Source: Pseudomonas sp. GD03944 (GTDB lineage: Bacteria; Pseudomonadota; Gammaproteobacteria; Pseudomonadales; Pseudomonadaceae). From it: a stretch of DNA of 64,000 bases. Shown one piece after another: positions 56,156 to 64,000 of this stretch (its first letter is position 1; each line of letters opens with the position of its first letter). Position numbers and translations under genes: made by a program. Under the pieces are notes generated by a model. That model worked only from the letters and a program-made list of their open reading frames with translations, did not search any database and was not told the DNA's origin. The stretch spans positions 186,001-250,000 of the forward strand of contig NZ_JAOCAH010000006.1 of the NCBI RefSeq assembly GCF_029839275.1, in the 5' to 3' direction.

Positions 56156-56176
56156 TGATACTGGCCGTAGGTATCA
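56156..56176. promoter_or_regulatory. Dyad in the mexS-mexT intergenic region
   Basis: TGATAC-N9-GTATCA is a perfect 6-bp inverted repeat, the shape of a LysR-type binding site. It lies between divergent mexS and mexT, 100 bp from mexS and 94 bp from mexT. MexT is the natural candidate to bind it. The site does not fit the published MexT consensus well. Confidence 0.45.
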
Positions 56177-56269
56177 ACTCTGCACGTTTGTATATTGCTT
56201 CGCAGGCCTGATCCGCATTAGCCTGAGCAAGCGCACGCTTCGCGCGCCCTTCCTGCATATGGACACCGG

Positions 56270-57184
56270 ATGAATCGCAACGATCTGCGCCGCGTCGACC
56301 TCAATCTCCTGATTGTTTTTGAAACGCTGATGCACGAGCGCAGCGTGACGCGCGCGGCTGAGAAGCTATTTCTGGGCCAACCGGCGATCAGCGCCGCGTT
56401 GTCGCGCCTGCGCAGCCTGTTCGACGACCCGCTGTTCGTGCGTACCGGGCGCAGCATGGAGCCCACCGCGCGCGCCCAGGAAATCTTCGCCCTGCTCTCG
56501 CCGGCCCTGGATTCGATCTCCACGGCGGTCAGCCGCGCCGCCGATTTCGACCCGGCCACCAGCAATGCGGTGTTCCGGATCGGCCTGTCGGACGACGTCG
56601 AGTTCGGCCTGCTGCCGCCGCTGATCAAGCGCCTGCGCGCCGAGGCACCGGGCGTGGTGCTGGTGATCCGCCGCACCAACTACTTATTGATGCCCGGCCT
56701 GCTGGCCTCCGGGGAAATCTCCGTGGGCGTGGCCTACACCGAGGAACTCCCCGCCAACGCCAAGCGCAAGGTGCTGCGACGCGCCAAGGCCAAGCTGCTG
56801 CGGGCCGACACCGTGCCCGGCCCGCTGAGCCTGGACGACTTCTGTGCCCGCCCCCACGCCCTGGTGTCGTTCGCCGGCGACCTGGGCGGCTTCATCGATG
56901 AAGGGCTGGAAAAGATCGGCCGCAAGCGCCGCGTGGTGCTGGCCGTGCCACAGTTCAACGGCCTGGGTACCCTGCTCAGCGGTACCGATATCGTCGCCAC
57001 CGTGCCGGACTACACCGCCGCCGCGCTGAGCGCTGCCGGCGGGCTGCGCACCGAGGACCTGCCAATCGAGATGCAGACCTTCGAGCTGCACATGACCTGG
57101 CGCGGTGCCCAGGACAACGACCCCGCCGAACGCTGGCTGCGTTCGCGTATCCAGATGTTCGTCGGCGACCCCGACAGCCTGTGA
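56270..57184 (+). CDS. mexT: LysR-type activator MexT
   Basis: A 304-residue LysR regulator nearly identical in its first 70 residues to P. aeruginosa MexT as remembered (MNRNDLRRVDLNLLIVFETL; AEKLFLGQPAISAALSRLR; FVRTGRSMEPTARA). The effector domain ends RWLRSRIQMFVGDPDSL, also as in MexT. It is a redox-responsive activator of mexEF-oprN and mexS and of electrophile-stress genes. The reading frame is intact, so no inactivating indel is present. Position between mexS and mexE confirms the name. Confidence 0.95.
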   Translation: MNRNDLRRVDLNLLIVFETLMHERSVTRAAEKLFLGQPAISAALSRLRSLFDDPLFVRTGRSMEPTARAQEIFALLSPALDSISTAVSRAADFDPATSNAVFRIGLSDDVEFGLLPPLIKRLRAEAPGVVLVIRRTNYLLMPGLLASGEISVGVAYTEELPANAKRKVLRRAKAKLLRADTVPGPLSLDDFCARPHALVSFAGDLGGFIDEGLEKIGRKRRVVLAVPQFNGLGTLLSGTDIVATVPDYTAAALSAAGGLRTEDLPIEMQTFELHMTWRGAQDNDPAERWLRSRIQMFVGDPDSL

Positions 57185-57234
57185 ACGCCCCCATACGGTG
57201 CAGCGGAGCCCCTCCGCTGCCCGTTTCGCACCAC

Positions 57235-57281
57235 TATCGAGCTATATCGATATAACCAGCCCATTCATCATTCCGAATGAT
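57235..57281 (+). promoter_or_regulatory. Two dyads upstream of mexE (candidate MexT sites)
   Basis: TATCGA-N6-TCGATA (57235-57252) and ATCATTC-C-GAATGAT (57267-57281) are perfect inverted repeats in the 183-bp mexT-mexE spacer, about 87-133 bp before mexE. The first resembles the GTCGAT core of the reported MexT box. A precise -35/-10 was not assigned. Confidence 0.5.
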
Positions 57282-57367
57282 ATTCAAATTCGTATCGTTC
57301 GATTCGTCGTAGGCCCTTGCGCGCAGCAGACTCCGCCCATCCATAAAACCCTCTGGCGGAATCACAC

Positions 57368-58609
57368 ATGGAACAGCCAAATAAAAATACCTGGCGCTTT
57401 CCCCTTGCTCTCGCAGCGGTACTGGTCCTCAGTGCCTGCGGCAAAACTCCCGAAACCACTCAGCAGATGCCCGCCGCCAAGGTCAGCGTCGCCGAGGTCA
57501 TCGAACAACCAATCAACGAGTGGGATGAATTCACTGGCCGCCTGGAAGCCCCGGAATCGGTCGAGATCCGTCCCCGCGTCTCCGGCTTCATCGACAAGGT
57601 AGCCTTCCAGGAAGGTCGCCTGGTCAAGAAAGGCGACCTGCTGTTCCAGATCGACCCGCGCCCGTTCCAGGCCGAAGTCAAACGCCTCGAAGCCCAACTG
57701 CAACAAGCCCGCGCCAACCAGTCCCGCACCGTGAGCGAAGCCCGCCGCGGTGAGCGCCTGCGCCAGAGCAACGCGATCTCCGCCGAACTCGCCGATGCCC
57801 GCGCCAGCGCCGCCCAGGAAGCCCAGGCCGCCGTGGCCGGCATCCAGGCCGAACTGGACAACGCCCGCCTCAACCTGAGCTTCACCCGCGTCACCGCGCC
57901 GATCGACGGCCGCGTCAGCCGCGCCGAGATCACCGAGGGCAACCTGGTCACCGCCGGCCAGAGCCTGCTCACCAGCGTGGTCAGCACCGACAAGGTCTAC
58001 GCCTACTTCGACGCCGACGAGCGCGTGTTCCTCAAGTACCTGGAACTGGCCCGCAAGGACGAGCGCGATGCCCGTGGCGCCAGCCCGGTGTACCTGGGCC
58101 TGTCCAACGAAGACGGTCACCCGCACCTCGGCCAGCTGGACTTCCTGGACAACCAGGTCAACCCGCAGACCGGCACCATCCGTGGCCGCGCCGTGTTCGA
58201 CAACCGTGACGGCCGCTTCACCCCCGGCCTGTATGCCCGCCTGAAACTGGTCGGCAGCAGCACCTACGCCGCCACCCTGATCCAGGACGCCGCCGTCGGC
58301 ACCGATCTGGGCAAGAAGTTCGTGCTGGTACTGGGTGCCGACAACAGCGTGAATTACCGCGCCATCGAGATGGGACCGAAGATGGAAGGCCTGCGCATCG
58401 TCCGCACCGGCCTGGCCAAGGGCGAGAAGATCGTGGTCAACGGCCTGCAGCGCGCCATGCCGGGCTCCATCGTCGACCCGCAGAACGTCGCCATGGCCGA
58501 TGAAGACACCCTGGCCAGCCTCGCCCGTCAGCGCGAAGCCGTCGAAAGCCGTGATAACCCTCGTGTCGCCGTGAAGAACACCGGGTCCACTCCCGCCCCA
58601 CGCAGCTAA
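57368..58609 (+). CDS. mexE: RND efflux membrane fusion protein MexE
   Basis: A 413-residue periplasmic adaptor. A lipoprotein signal peptide ends LSA|C near residue 24. The hairpin and lipoyl domain (VEIRPRVSGFIDKVAFQEGRLVKKGDLLFQIDPRPFQAEV, residues 60-100) and the beta-barrel/membrane-proximal parts follow. It links MexF to OprN. It is first gene of the MexT-dependent efflux operon; the gap to mexF is 12 bp. Confidence 0.95.
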   Translation: MEQPNKNTWRFPLALAAVLVLSACGKTPETTQQMPAAKVSVAEVIEQPINEWDEFTGRLEAPESVEIRPRVSGFIDKVAFQEGRLVKKGDLLFQIDPRPFQAEVKRLEAQLQQARANQSRTVSEARRGERLRQSNAISAELADARASAAQEAQAAVAGIQAELDNARLNLSFTRVTAPIDGRVSRAEITEGNLVTAGQSLLTSVVSTDKVYAYFDADERVFLKYLELARKDERDARGASPVYLGLSNEDGHPHLGQLDFLDNQVNPQTGTIRGRAVFDNRDGRFTPGLYARLKLVGSSTYAATLIQDAAVGTDLGKKFVLVLGADNSVNYRAIEMGPKMEGLRIVRTGLAKGEKIVVNGLQRAMPGSIVDPQNVAMADEDTLASLARQREAVESRDNPRVAVKNTGSTPAPRS

Positions 58610-58621
58610 CAGGTCACGACG

Positions 58622-61600
58622 ATGAATTTCTCCCAATTTTTCATATTGCGGCCGATTTTCGCCGCGGTGCTGTCGCTGATCATCCTGATCGGCGGCGCCA
58701 TCTCGCTGTTCCAGCTACCGATCAGCGAATACCCCGAAGTGGTCCCGCCCACCGTGGTGGTGCGCGCCAATTTCCCCGGTGCCAACCCCAAGGTCATCGG
58801 CGAAACCGTGGCCTCGCCCCTGGAACAGGCCATCGTCGGCGTGGAAGGCATGCTGTACATGTCGTCGCAGTCGACCAGCGACGGCAAGCTGACCCTGACC
58901 GTCACCTTCGCCCTGGGTACCGACCTGGACAACGCCCAGGTGCAGGTGCAGAACCGCGTAACGCGGACCATGCCGACCCTGCCCACCGAGGTGCAGCGCC
59001 TGGGTGTGACCGTGGACAAGGCGTCCCCCGACCTGACCATGGTGGTGCACCTGACCTCACCGGATCAGCGCTACGACATGCTCTACCTGTCCAACTACGC
59101 CGCGCTCAACGTCAAGGACGAGCTGGCGCGCCTGGACGGCGTGGGTGACGTGCAGCTGTTCGGCATGGGCAACTACTCGCTGCGCGTGTGGCTGGACCCG
59201 AACAAGGTGGCCTCGCGCAACCTCACCGCCACCGACGTGGTCAACGCCATCCGCGAGCAGAACCGCCAGGTGGCGGCCGGTGCCCTCGGTGCGCCGCCCT
59301 CGGAGGCCGGCAACAGCTTCCAGCTGTCGATCAACACCCAGGGCCGTCTGGTCACGGAAGAGGAATTCGAGAACATCATCATCCGTGCCGGTGACGATGG
59401 CGAAATCACGCGCCTCAGGGACATTGCCCGTATCGAACTGGGTTCCAGCCAGTACGCCCTGCGCTCGCTGCTGAACAACCAGCCGGCGGTCGCCATCCCG
59501 GTGTTCCAGCGGCCCGGTTCCAACGCCATCGAGATTTCCGACTCGGTGCGTGAGCGCATGGCCGAACTGAAGCAGAGCTTCCCCCAGGGCGTGGACTACG
59601 AAATCGTCTATGACCCGACCATCTTCGTCCGTGGTTCCATCGAGGCGGTGGTGCACACCCTGCTCGAAGCCATCGTGCTGGTGGTGCTGGTGGTGATCCT
59701 CTTCCTGCAGACCTGGCGTGCCTCGATCATCCCGCTGGCCGCCGTGCCGGTGTCGCTGATCGGTACGTTCGCCGTGATGCACATGTTCGGCTTCTCGCTC
59801 AACGCCCTGTCGCTGTTCGGCCTGGTACTGGCCATCGGTATCGTGGTGGACGACGCCATCGTCGTGGTGGAGAACGTCGAGCGGAACATCGGCCTCGGCA
59901 AGACCCCGCTCGAAGCCACCAAGCAGGCCATGAAAGAAGTGACCGGCCCGATCGTCGCCACGGCCCTGGTGCTGTGTGCGGTGTTCGTCCCGACTGCGTT
60001 CATCTCCGGCCTCACCGGGCAGTTCTACCAGCAGTTCGCCCTGACCATCGCGATTTCCACGGTGATCTCGGCCATCAACTCCCTGACCCTGTCGCCGGCC
60101 CTAGCCGCCCTGCTGCTGAAAAGCCACGGCGCACCGAAGGACGGTTTCTCCAGGGTCCTCGACAAACTGTTCGGCGGCTGGCTGTTCGGCCCGTTCAACC
60201 GCATGTTCGACCGCGCCAGCAATGGCTACGTCGGCACCGTGCGCCGCGTGCTGCGTGCCAGTGGTGTGGCCATGCTGCTGTATGTCGGCCTGCTGGGCCT
60301 GGGCTACATGGGCTTCTCCAGCACCCCGACCGGTTTCGTGCCGCAACAGGACAAGCAGTACCTGGTCGCCTTCGCCCAACTGCCGGATGCCGCCACCCTC
60401 GACCGTACCGAGGACGTCATCAAGCGCATGTCGGAAATCGCCGGCAAGCACCCGGGCGTGGAGAACACCGTGGCCTTCCCGGGCCTGTCGATCAACGGTT
60501 TCACCAACAGCCCGAACAGCGGCATCGTGTTCACCCCGCTGCGCCCGTTCGACGAGCGCAAGGACCCGTCGATGAGCGCCAACGCCATCGCGGCCGAGCT
60601 CAACGCCCAGTTCGCCGAGATCCAGGACGCCTACATCGCGATCTTCCCACCGCCGCCGGTACAGGGGCTGGGCACCATCGGCGGGTTCCGCCTGCAGATC
60701 CAGGACCGCGGTAGCCTCGGCTACGAGGAACTGTTCGTGCAGACCCAGAACATCATCGCCAAGGCGCGCCAGTTGCCGGAGCTGAACCCGATGTCGGTGT
60801 TCACCAGCTACCAGGTCAACGTGCCGCAGATCGACGCCAACATCGACCGTGAGAAGGCCAAGACCCACGGCGTGGCCATCAGCGACATCTTCGACACCAT
60901 GCAGGTGTACCTGGGTTCGCTGTACGCCAACGACTTCAACCGCTTTGGCCGGACCTACCAGGTCAACGTGCAGGCCGAGCAGCAGTTCCGCCTGGAGCCG
61001 GAGCAGATCGGCCAGCTCAAGGTGCGCAATAACCGTGGCGAGATGATCCCGCTGTCGACCTTCGTCAAGGTGGACAACAGCTCGGGGCCGGACCGGGTGA
61101 TGCACTACAACGGCTTCCTCACCGCCGAGATCAACGGCGCGGCAGCCCCCGGCTACAGCTCCGGCCAGGCCGAGGCGGCGATCGCCAAGCTGCTGAAAGA
61201 GGAACTGCCCAACGGCATGACCTTCGAGTGGACCGAACTGACCTACCAGCAGATCCTGGCCGGTAACAGCGCGATCTTCATCTTCCCGCTCTGCGTGCTG
61301 CTGGCCTTCCTGGTGCTGGCCGCCCAGTACGAAAGCTGGAGCCTGCCGCTGGCGGTGATCCTGATCGTGCCGACCGTGCTGTTCTCGGCCATCGTCGGGG
61401 TGATCCTGTCCGGTAGCGACAACAACATCTTTACCCAGATCGGCTTGATCGTACTGGTGGGGCTGGCCTGCAAGAACGCCATCCTGATCATCGAGTTCGC
61501 CAAGGAGAAACAGGAAGAAGGCCTGGACCGCGTCGCCGCGGTACTGGAAGCCTGCCGCCTGCGTCTGCGCCCGATCCTGATGACCTCCATCGCCTTCATC

Positions 61601-61801
61601 ATGGGCGTGGTGCCCCTGGTGCTGTCGAGCGGTGCCGGTGCGGAAATGCGCCACGCCATGGGTGTCGCGGTGTTCAGCGGGATGATCGGCGTGACCTTCT
61701 TCGGCCTGCTGCTGACCCCGGTGTTCTTCGTCCTGATCCGGGCCTTCGTGGAGAAACGCGAAGCCCGCAAAGCCGCTCGCCTGCAGGAGGTGCATGCATG
61801 A
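58622..61801 (+). CDS. mexF: RND efflux pump MexF
   Basis: A 1059-residue HAE1-type inner-membrane proton/drug antiporter. Helix 1 is near residues 10-28 and the usual twelve helices are present. Helix 4 carries the proton-relay Asp pair (LVLAIGIVVDDAIVVVENVER, near residues 400-420). Periplasmic loops sit between TM1/2 and TM7/8. With MexE and OprN it exports chloramphenicol, fluoroquinolones, trimethoprim and natural quinolone-signal precursors in P. aeruginosa. It ends with a 4-bp ATGA overlap with oprN. Confidence 0.96.
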   Translation: MNFSQFFILRPIFAAVLSLIILIGGAISLFQLPISEYPEVVPPTVVVRANFPGANPKVIGETVASPLEQAIVGVEGMLYMSSQSTSDGKLTLTVTFALGTDLDNAQVQVQNRVTRTMPTLPTEVQRLGVTVDKASPDLTMVVHLTSPDQRYDMLYLSNYAALNVKDELARLDGVGDVQLFGMGNYSLRVWLDPNKVASRNLTATDVVNAIREQNRQVAAGALGAPPSEAGNSFQLSINTQGRLVTEEEFENIIIRAGDDGEITRLRDIARIELGSSQYALRSLLNNQPAVAIPVFQRPGSNAIEISDSVRERMAELKQSFPQGVDYEIVYDPTIFVRGSIEAVVHTLLEAIVLVVLVVILFLQTWRASIIPLAAVPVSLIGTFAVMHMFGFSLNALSLFGLVLAIGIVVDDAIVVVENVERNIGLGKTPLEATKQAMKEVTGPIVATALVLCAVFVPTAFISGLTGQFYQQFALTIAISTVISAINSLTLSPALAALLLKSHGAPKDGFSRVLDKLFGGWLFGPFNRMFDRASNGYVGTVRRVLRASGVAMLLYVGLLGLGYMGFSSTPTGFVPQQDKQYLVAFAQLPDAATLDRTEDVIKRMSEIAGKHPGVENTVAFPGLSINGFTNSPNSGIVFTPLRPFDERKDPSMSANAIAAELNAQFAEIQDAYIAIFPPPPVQGLGTIGGFRLQIQDRGSLGYEELFVQTQNIIAKARQLPELNPMSVFTSYQVNVPQIDANIDREKAKTHGVAISDIFDTMQVYLGSLYANDFNRFGRTYQVNVQAEQQFRLEPEQIGQLKVRNNRGEMIPLSTFVKVDNSSGPDRVMHYNGFLTAEINGAAAPGYSSGQAEAAIAKLLKEELPNGMTFEWTELTYQQILAGNSAIFIFPLCVLLAFLVLAAQYESWSLPLAVILIVPTVLFSAIVGVILSGSDNNIFTQIGLIVLVGLACKNAILIIEFAKEKQEEGLDRVAAVLEACRLRLRPILMTSIAFIMGVVPLVLSSGAGAEMRHAMGVAVFSGMIGVTFFGLLLTPVFFVLIRAFVEKREARKAARLQEVHA

Positions 61802-63186
61802 AGCTCTTTGCCCCCGCCCTGCTGGTCCTGGCCCTGTCGGCGTGTGCCGTAGGCCCGGACTACAAGACGCCGCAGACCGACGCGGCCACCTTGAGCCATG
61901 CACAGGCCAATCAGTACGACCGCTCGCGGTTCGAGGCGGTCTGGTGGCAGCAGTTCGACGACCCGACCCTGAACCAGCTGGTGCAGCAGTCACTGCAGGA
62001 CAACCGCGAGCTGCGCGTGGCGTTCTCCCGCCTGCGCGCCGCCCGCGCCATCCGCGACGACGTGGCCAACGACCGCCTGCCGACCATCACCAGCCGCGCC
62101 AGTGCCGAGATCGGCAAGGGCCAGCGACCGGGTGAAACCAAACAGCGGGTCAACGCCGAGCGCTACGACCTGGGCCTGGACATGGCCTGGGAACTGGACC
62201 TGTTCGGCCGCATCCAGCGTCAGCTGGAAGCCAGCGAGGCGCAGATCGAGGTCGCCGAAGCGGATTATTACCAGGTACAGGTCAGCCTGATCGCCGAACT
62301 GGTGGACGCCTACGGCAACCTGCGCGGCGCGCAACTACGTGAGCGGATTGCCCGGGAAAACCTGAAGAACCAGCAGGAGTCGCGCGGCATCACCGAGCAA
62401 CTGCGCGATGCCGGCGTCGGCAGCGAACTGGACGTGCTGCGGGCCGATGCGCGCCTGGCCGCCACCGAGGCCAGCGTGCCGCAACTGCAAGCACAGCAGG
62501 TCCGTGCGAAGAACCGCATCGCCACCCTGCTCGGCCAGCGCCCGGACCAGTTGAGCGTGGACCTCTCGGCCCAGCCACTGCCGGCTATCGCCAAGGCCCT
62601 GCCGATCGGTGATCCCGCCGAGCTGCTGCGTCGCCGTCCGGACGTGCATGCCGCCGAGCGGCAACTGGCAGCGGCCACCGCCAATATCGGCGTGGCCACC
62701 GCCGACCTGTTCCCACGGGTCAGCCTCAGCGGCTTCCTCGGCTTCACCGCCGGGCGCGGCTCGCAACTGGGTTCCTCCGCTGCACGGGCCTGGGGCGTCG
62801 CCCCGAGCATCACCTGGGCCGCCTTCGACCTGGGCAGCGTGCGGGCTCGCCTGCGCGGCGCCGAAGCGGAAGCCGACGGTGCCCTGGCGCAGTACGAGCA
62901 GCAGGTGCTGCTGGCCCTGGAGGAATCGGAAAACGCCTTCAGCGACTACGCCAAGCAGCAGCAACGCCTGCTGGCCCTGGTGCGTCAGTCGGAAGCCAGC
63001 CGCGCCGCCGCGCAGCAGGCCGCCGTGCGCTACCGCGAAGGCACCGTGGACTTCCTGGTGCTGCTCGACGCCGAACGCGAGCGCCTGGCCGCCGAGGACA
63101 GCCAGGCCCAGGCAGAAATCGATCTGTATCGCGGCATCGTCGCGATCTACAAGGCTCTTGGTGGCGGCTGGCAACCCAACGCCTGA
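61798..63186 (+). CDS. oprN: Outer membrane efflux channel OprN
   Basis: A 462-residue TolC-family lipoprotein with a lipobox LSA|C near residue 16. It has two repeated halves with coiled-coil hairpins (WWQQFDDPTLNQLVQQSLQDN; RPDVHAAERQLAAATANIGVATADLFPRVSLSG). It completes the MexEF-OprN tripartite pump and is the last gene before a double hairpin terminator. Confidence 0.94.
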   Translation: MKLFAPALLVLALSACAVGPDYKTPQTDAATLSHAQANQYDRSRFEAVWWQQFDDPTLNQLVQQSLQDNRELRVAFSRLRAARAIRDDVANDRLPTITSRASAEIGKGQRPGETKQRVNAERYDLGLDMAWELDLFGRIQRQLEASEAQIEVAEADYYQVQVSLIAELVDAYGNLRGAQLRERIARENLKNQQESRGITEQLRDAGVGSELDVLRADARLAATEASVPQLQAQQVRAKNRIATLLGQRPDQLSVDLSAQPLPAIAKALPIGDPAELLRRRPDVHAAERQLAAATANIGVATADLFPRVSLSGFLGFTAGRGSQLGSSAARAWGVAPSITWAAFDLGSVRARLRGAEAEADGALAQYEQQVLLALEESENAFSDYAKQQQRLLALVRQSEASRAAAQQAAVRYREGTVDFLVLLDAERERLAAEDSQAQAEIDLYRGIVAIYKALGGGWQPNA

Positions 63187-63206
63187 CCCACCTGACGTTG
63201 CTCTCC

Positions 63207-63268
63207 GTGGCGGGTCACCCCGCCACTTCCAGCCCCGCGGATCCGCTCCTGGCCGCGGGGCTTTTTTT
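63207..63268 (+). terminator. Terminator of mexEF-oprN
   Basis: A first hairpin (GTGGCGGG/CCCGCCAC, 63207-63226) is followed by a stronger one (AGCCCCGCGG/CCGCGGGGCT, 63231-63262) running into seven T residues. Confidence 0.92.
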
Positions 63269-63367
63269 GCCCGGCGAACCGGGCCCGGCGATTGCCGTGC
63301 CGGCCTGCTTCGGGTAAAACGGCGCAGCGCCCGCCGTACCGGCCGCCCCCACTGCCCGGAGATCCCC

Positions 63368-63874
63368 ATGTTCCGTCGAACCGCCCCCGCCGCCCTGCTG
63401 CTCATCGTTGCGCTCATCGCCCTGGCCATGCTCGCCGGCGCGCTGTTTGCCCAGCATGTCCTCGGTTGGGAGCCGTGCACCCTGTGCGTGCAGATTCGCC
63501 TGTGGCTGGCCCTGGCCGCGGTATTCGCCCTGGTGCTCAGCGTGGCCGCCGCGACCCGCCAGACCTGGCTGTCGGTGCTGGCCTGGCCGCTGTTGCTGGC
63601 TGCCGCCGGCATGGCGCTGGTCGACAACGCCCACGTGGTGCTGATCGAGCTGGGCATCATGGAAAGCTCCAGCTGCTCGCCGTTCCCCTTCTATTCCCAG
63701 TACCTGCCCCTGCACGAATACCTGCCAGAGGTGTTCATGAGCGGTGGCATCTGCGGGCAGAACGATTACGCTGTGCTCGGCGTGCCGTTCACCGTCTGGA
63801 CCCTGGCGAGCATCGCCGCCCTGGCGGCCTTCATCCTGCTGACCCTGTGGCGTAGCCTGCGCAGCCGGCGCTGA
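63368..63874 (+). CDS. DsbB-family disulfide bond formation protein
   Basis: A 168-residue inner-membrane protein with four hydrophobic segments. It has both DsbB cysteine pairs: Cys37 and Cys40 in EPCTLCVQ, and Cys103 (SSSCSPF) with Cys129 (GGICGQ) in the second periplasmic loop. It would reoxidise a DsbA-type protein and pass electrons to quinone. Pseudomonads have two DsbB paralogues (DsbB and DsbH), so the exact symbol is left open. It stands outside the mexEF-oprN operon, behind the terminator. A CCCGGAG site precedes the start. Confidence 0.9.
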   Translation: MFRRTAPAALLLIVALIALAMLAGALFAQHVLGWEPCTLCVQIRLWLALAAVFALVLSVAAATRQTWLSVLAWPLLLAAAGMALVDNAHVVLIELGIMESSSCSPFPFYSQYLPLHEYLPEVFMSGGICGQNDYAVLGVPFTVWTLASIAALAAFILLTLWRSLRSRR

Positions 63875-63877
63875 GCC

Positions 63878-64000
63878 ATGCGTCAGGTCCTGGTTGTCGG
63901 TTATGTCTGGCCGGAGCCGCGTTCGTCGGCCGCTGGCACCCGCCTGTACGAATTGCTCAGCCTGTTCCGCCAGCAAGGCTGGCAGGTGACTTTCGCCAGC
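63878..64000 (+). CDS. N-terminus of a probable glycosyltransferase (truncated by window end)
   Basis: Forty-one codons are visible: MRQVLVVGYVWPEPRSSAAG then TRLYELLSLFRQQGWQVTFAS. The beta-strand/Gly motif and a helix followed by a strand fit the N-terminal Rossmann domain of GT-B glycosyltransferases, with an unusual WPEPRSSAAGTR loop. It starts 3 bp after the dsbB-like stop codon and is probably co-transcribed. The rest of the gene is outside the window, so the family is uncertain. Confidence 0.5.
   Translation, partial: MRQVLVVGYVWPEPRSSAAGTRLYELLSLFRQQGWQVTFAS

Noticed and set aside
56270..57184. Possible inactivating indel in mexT, common in some laboratory strains
   Set aside because: The frame is continuous over 304 codons with the expected N- and C-termini.

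Overview
The window is high-G+C chromosomal DNA of a Pseudomonas, by gene content and order probably close to the P. aeruginosa/P. putida side of the genus. The evidence is the tig-clpP pair behind a tRNA cluster, the fpvGHJK-CDEF ferripyoverdine operon, an H3-type type VI secretion (T6SS) cluster, the mexS/mexT/mexEF-oprN block and Pseudomonas REP elements. The species cannot be fixed from the sequence alone.

Layout. (1) 1-3.7 kb, housekeeping: clpP and tig behind tRNA-Arg/His/Leu (all minus), then folD (plus). (2) 3.8-11.9 kb: a six-gene carbohydrate/polyol-type ABC importer resembling rhizobial GlpV-family glycerol transporters. It is divergent from a sigma-54 activator, with a good -24/-12 promoter and an array of TGAACA repeats between them. 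(3) 11.9-27.7 kb, a mixed region: DNA polymerase II; an Fe-S-type Rrf2 regulator with paired operators facing a type-II-NADH-dehydrogenase-like flavoprotein; a chemoreceptor with a C-terminal domain; a LysR/old-yellow-enzyme pair; a Pit phosphate transporter; a serine/threonine dehydratase-like enzyme; a PhoD-like phosphatase; AraC; cupin; DUF2790; and a second Rrf2. (4) 27.8-34.2 kb: fpvGHJK-fpvCDEF behind a Fur-box-like site, for reductive release of iron from pyoverdine in the periplasm. (5) 34.2-54.9 kb: a complete T6SS, with tssA-M-L-K-J to the left and tssB-C-hcp-E-F-G-clpV-vgrG to the right. Two AT-rich orphan genes sit between clpV and vgrG. A MORN-repeat gene follows vgrG, then a REP-rich spacer and a PAAR-like gene on the other strand. 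(6) 55.0-63.2 kb: mexS, mexT and the mexEF-oprN efflux operon. (7) 63.4 kb to the end: a DsbB-family gene and the first codons of a probable glycosyltransferase.

How the parts work together. The ABC block and its sigma-54 activator form one substrate-induced uptake unit. Its two ATPases carry complementary motif defects, which predicts a heterodimer with one complete ATP site. The fpv operon and the T6SS meet tail to tail. In P. aeruginosa the same two modules are also not far apart, and the H3 system has been linked to iron acquisition. The strongest candidate for undescribed biology is the AT-rich two-gene cassette between clpV and vgrG, a position where strain-specific T6SS cargo or immunity genes are common. 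No mobile element, CRISPR array or prophage was seen.
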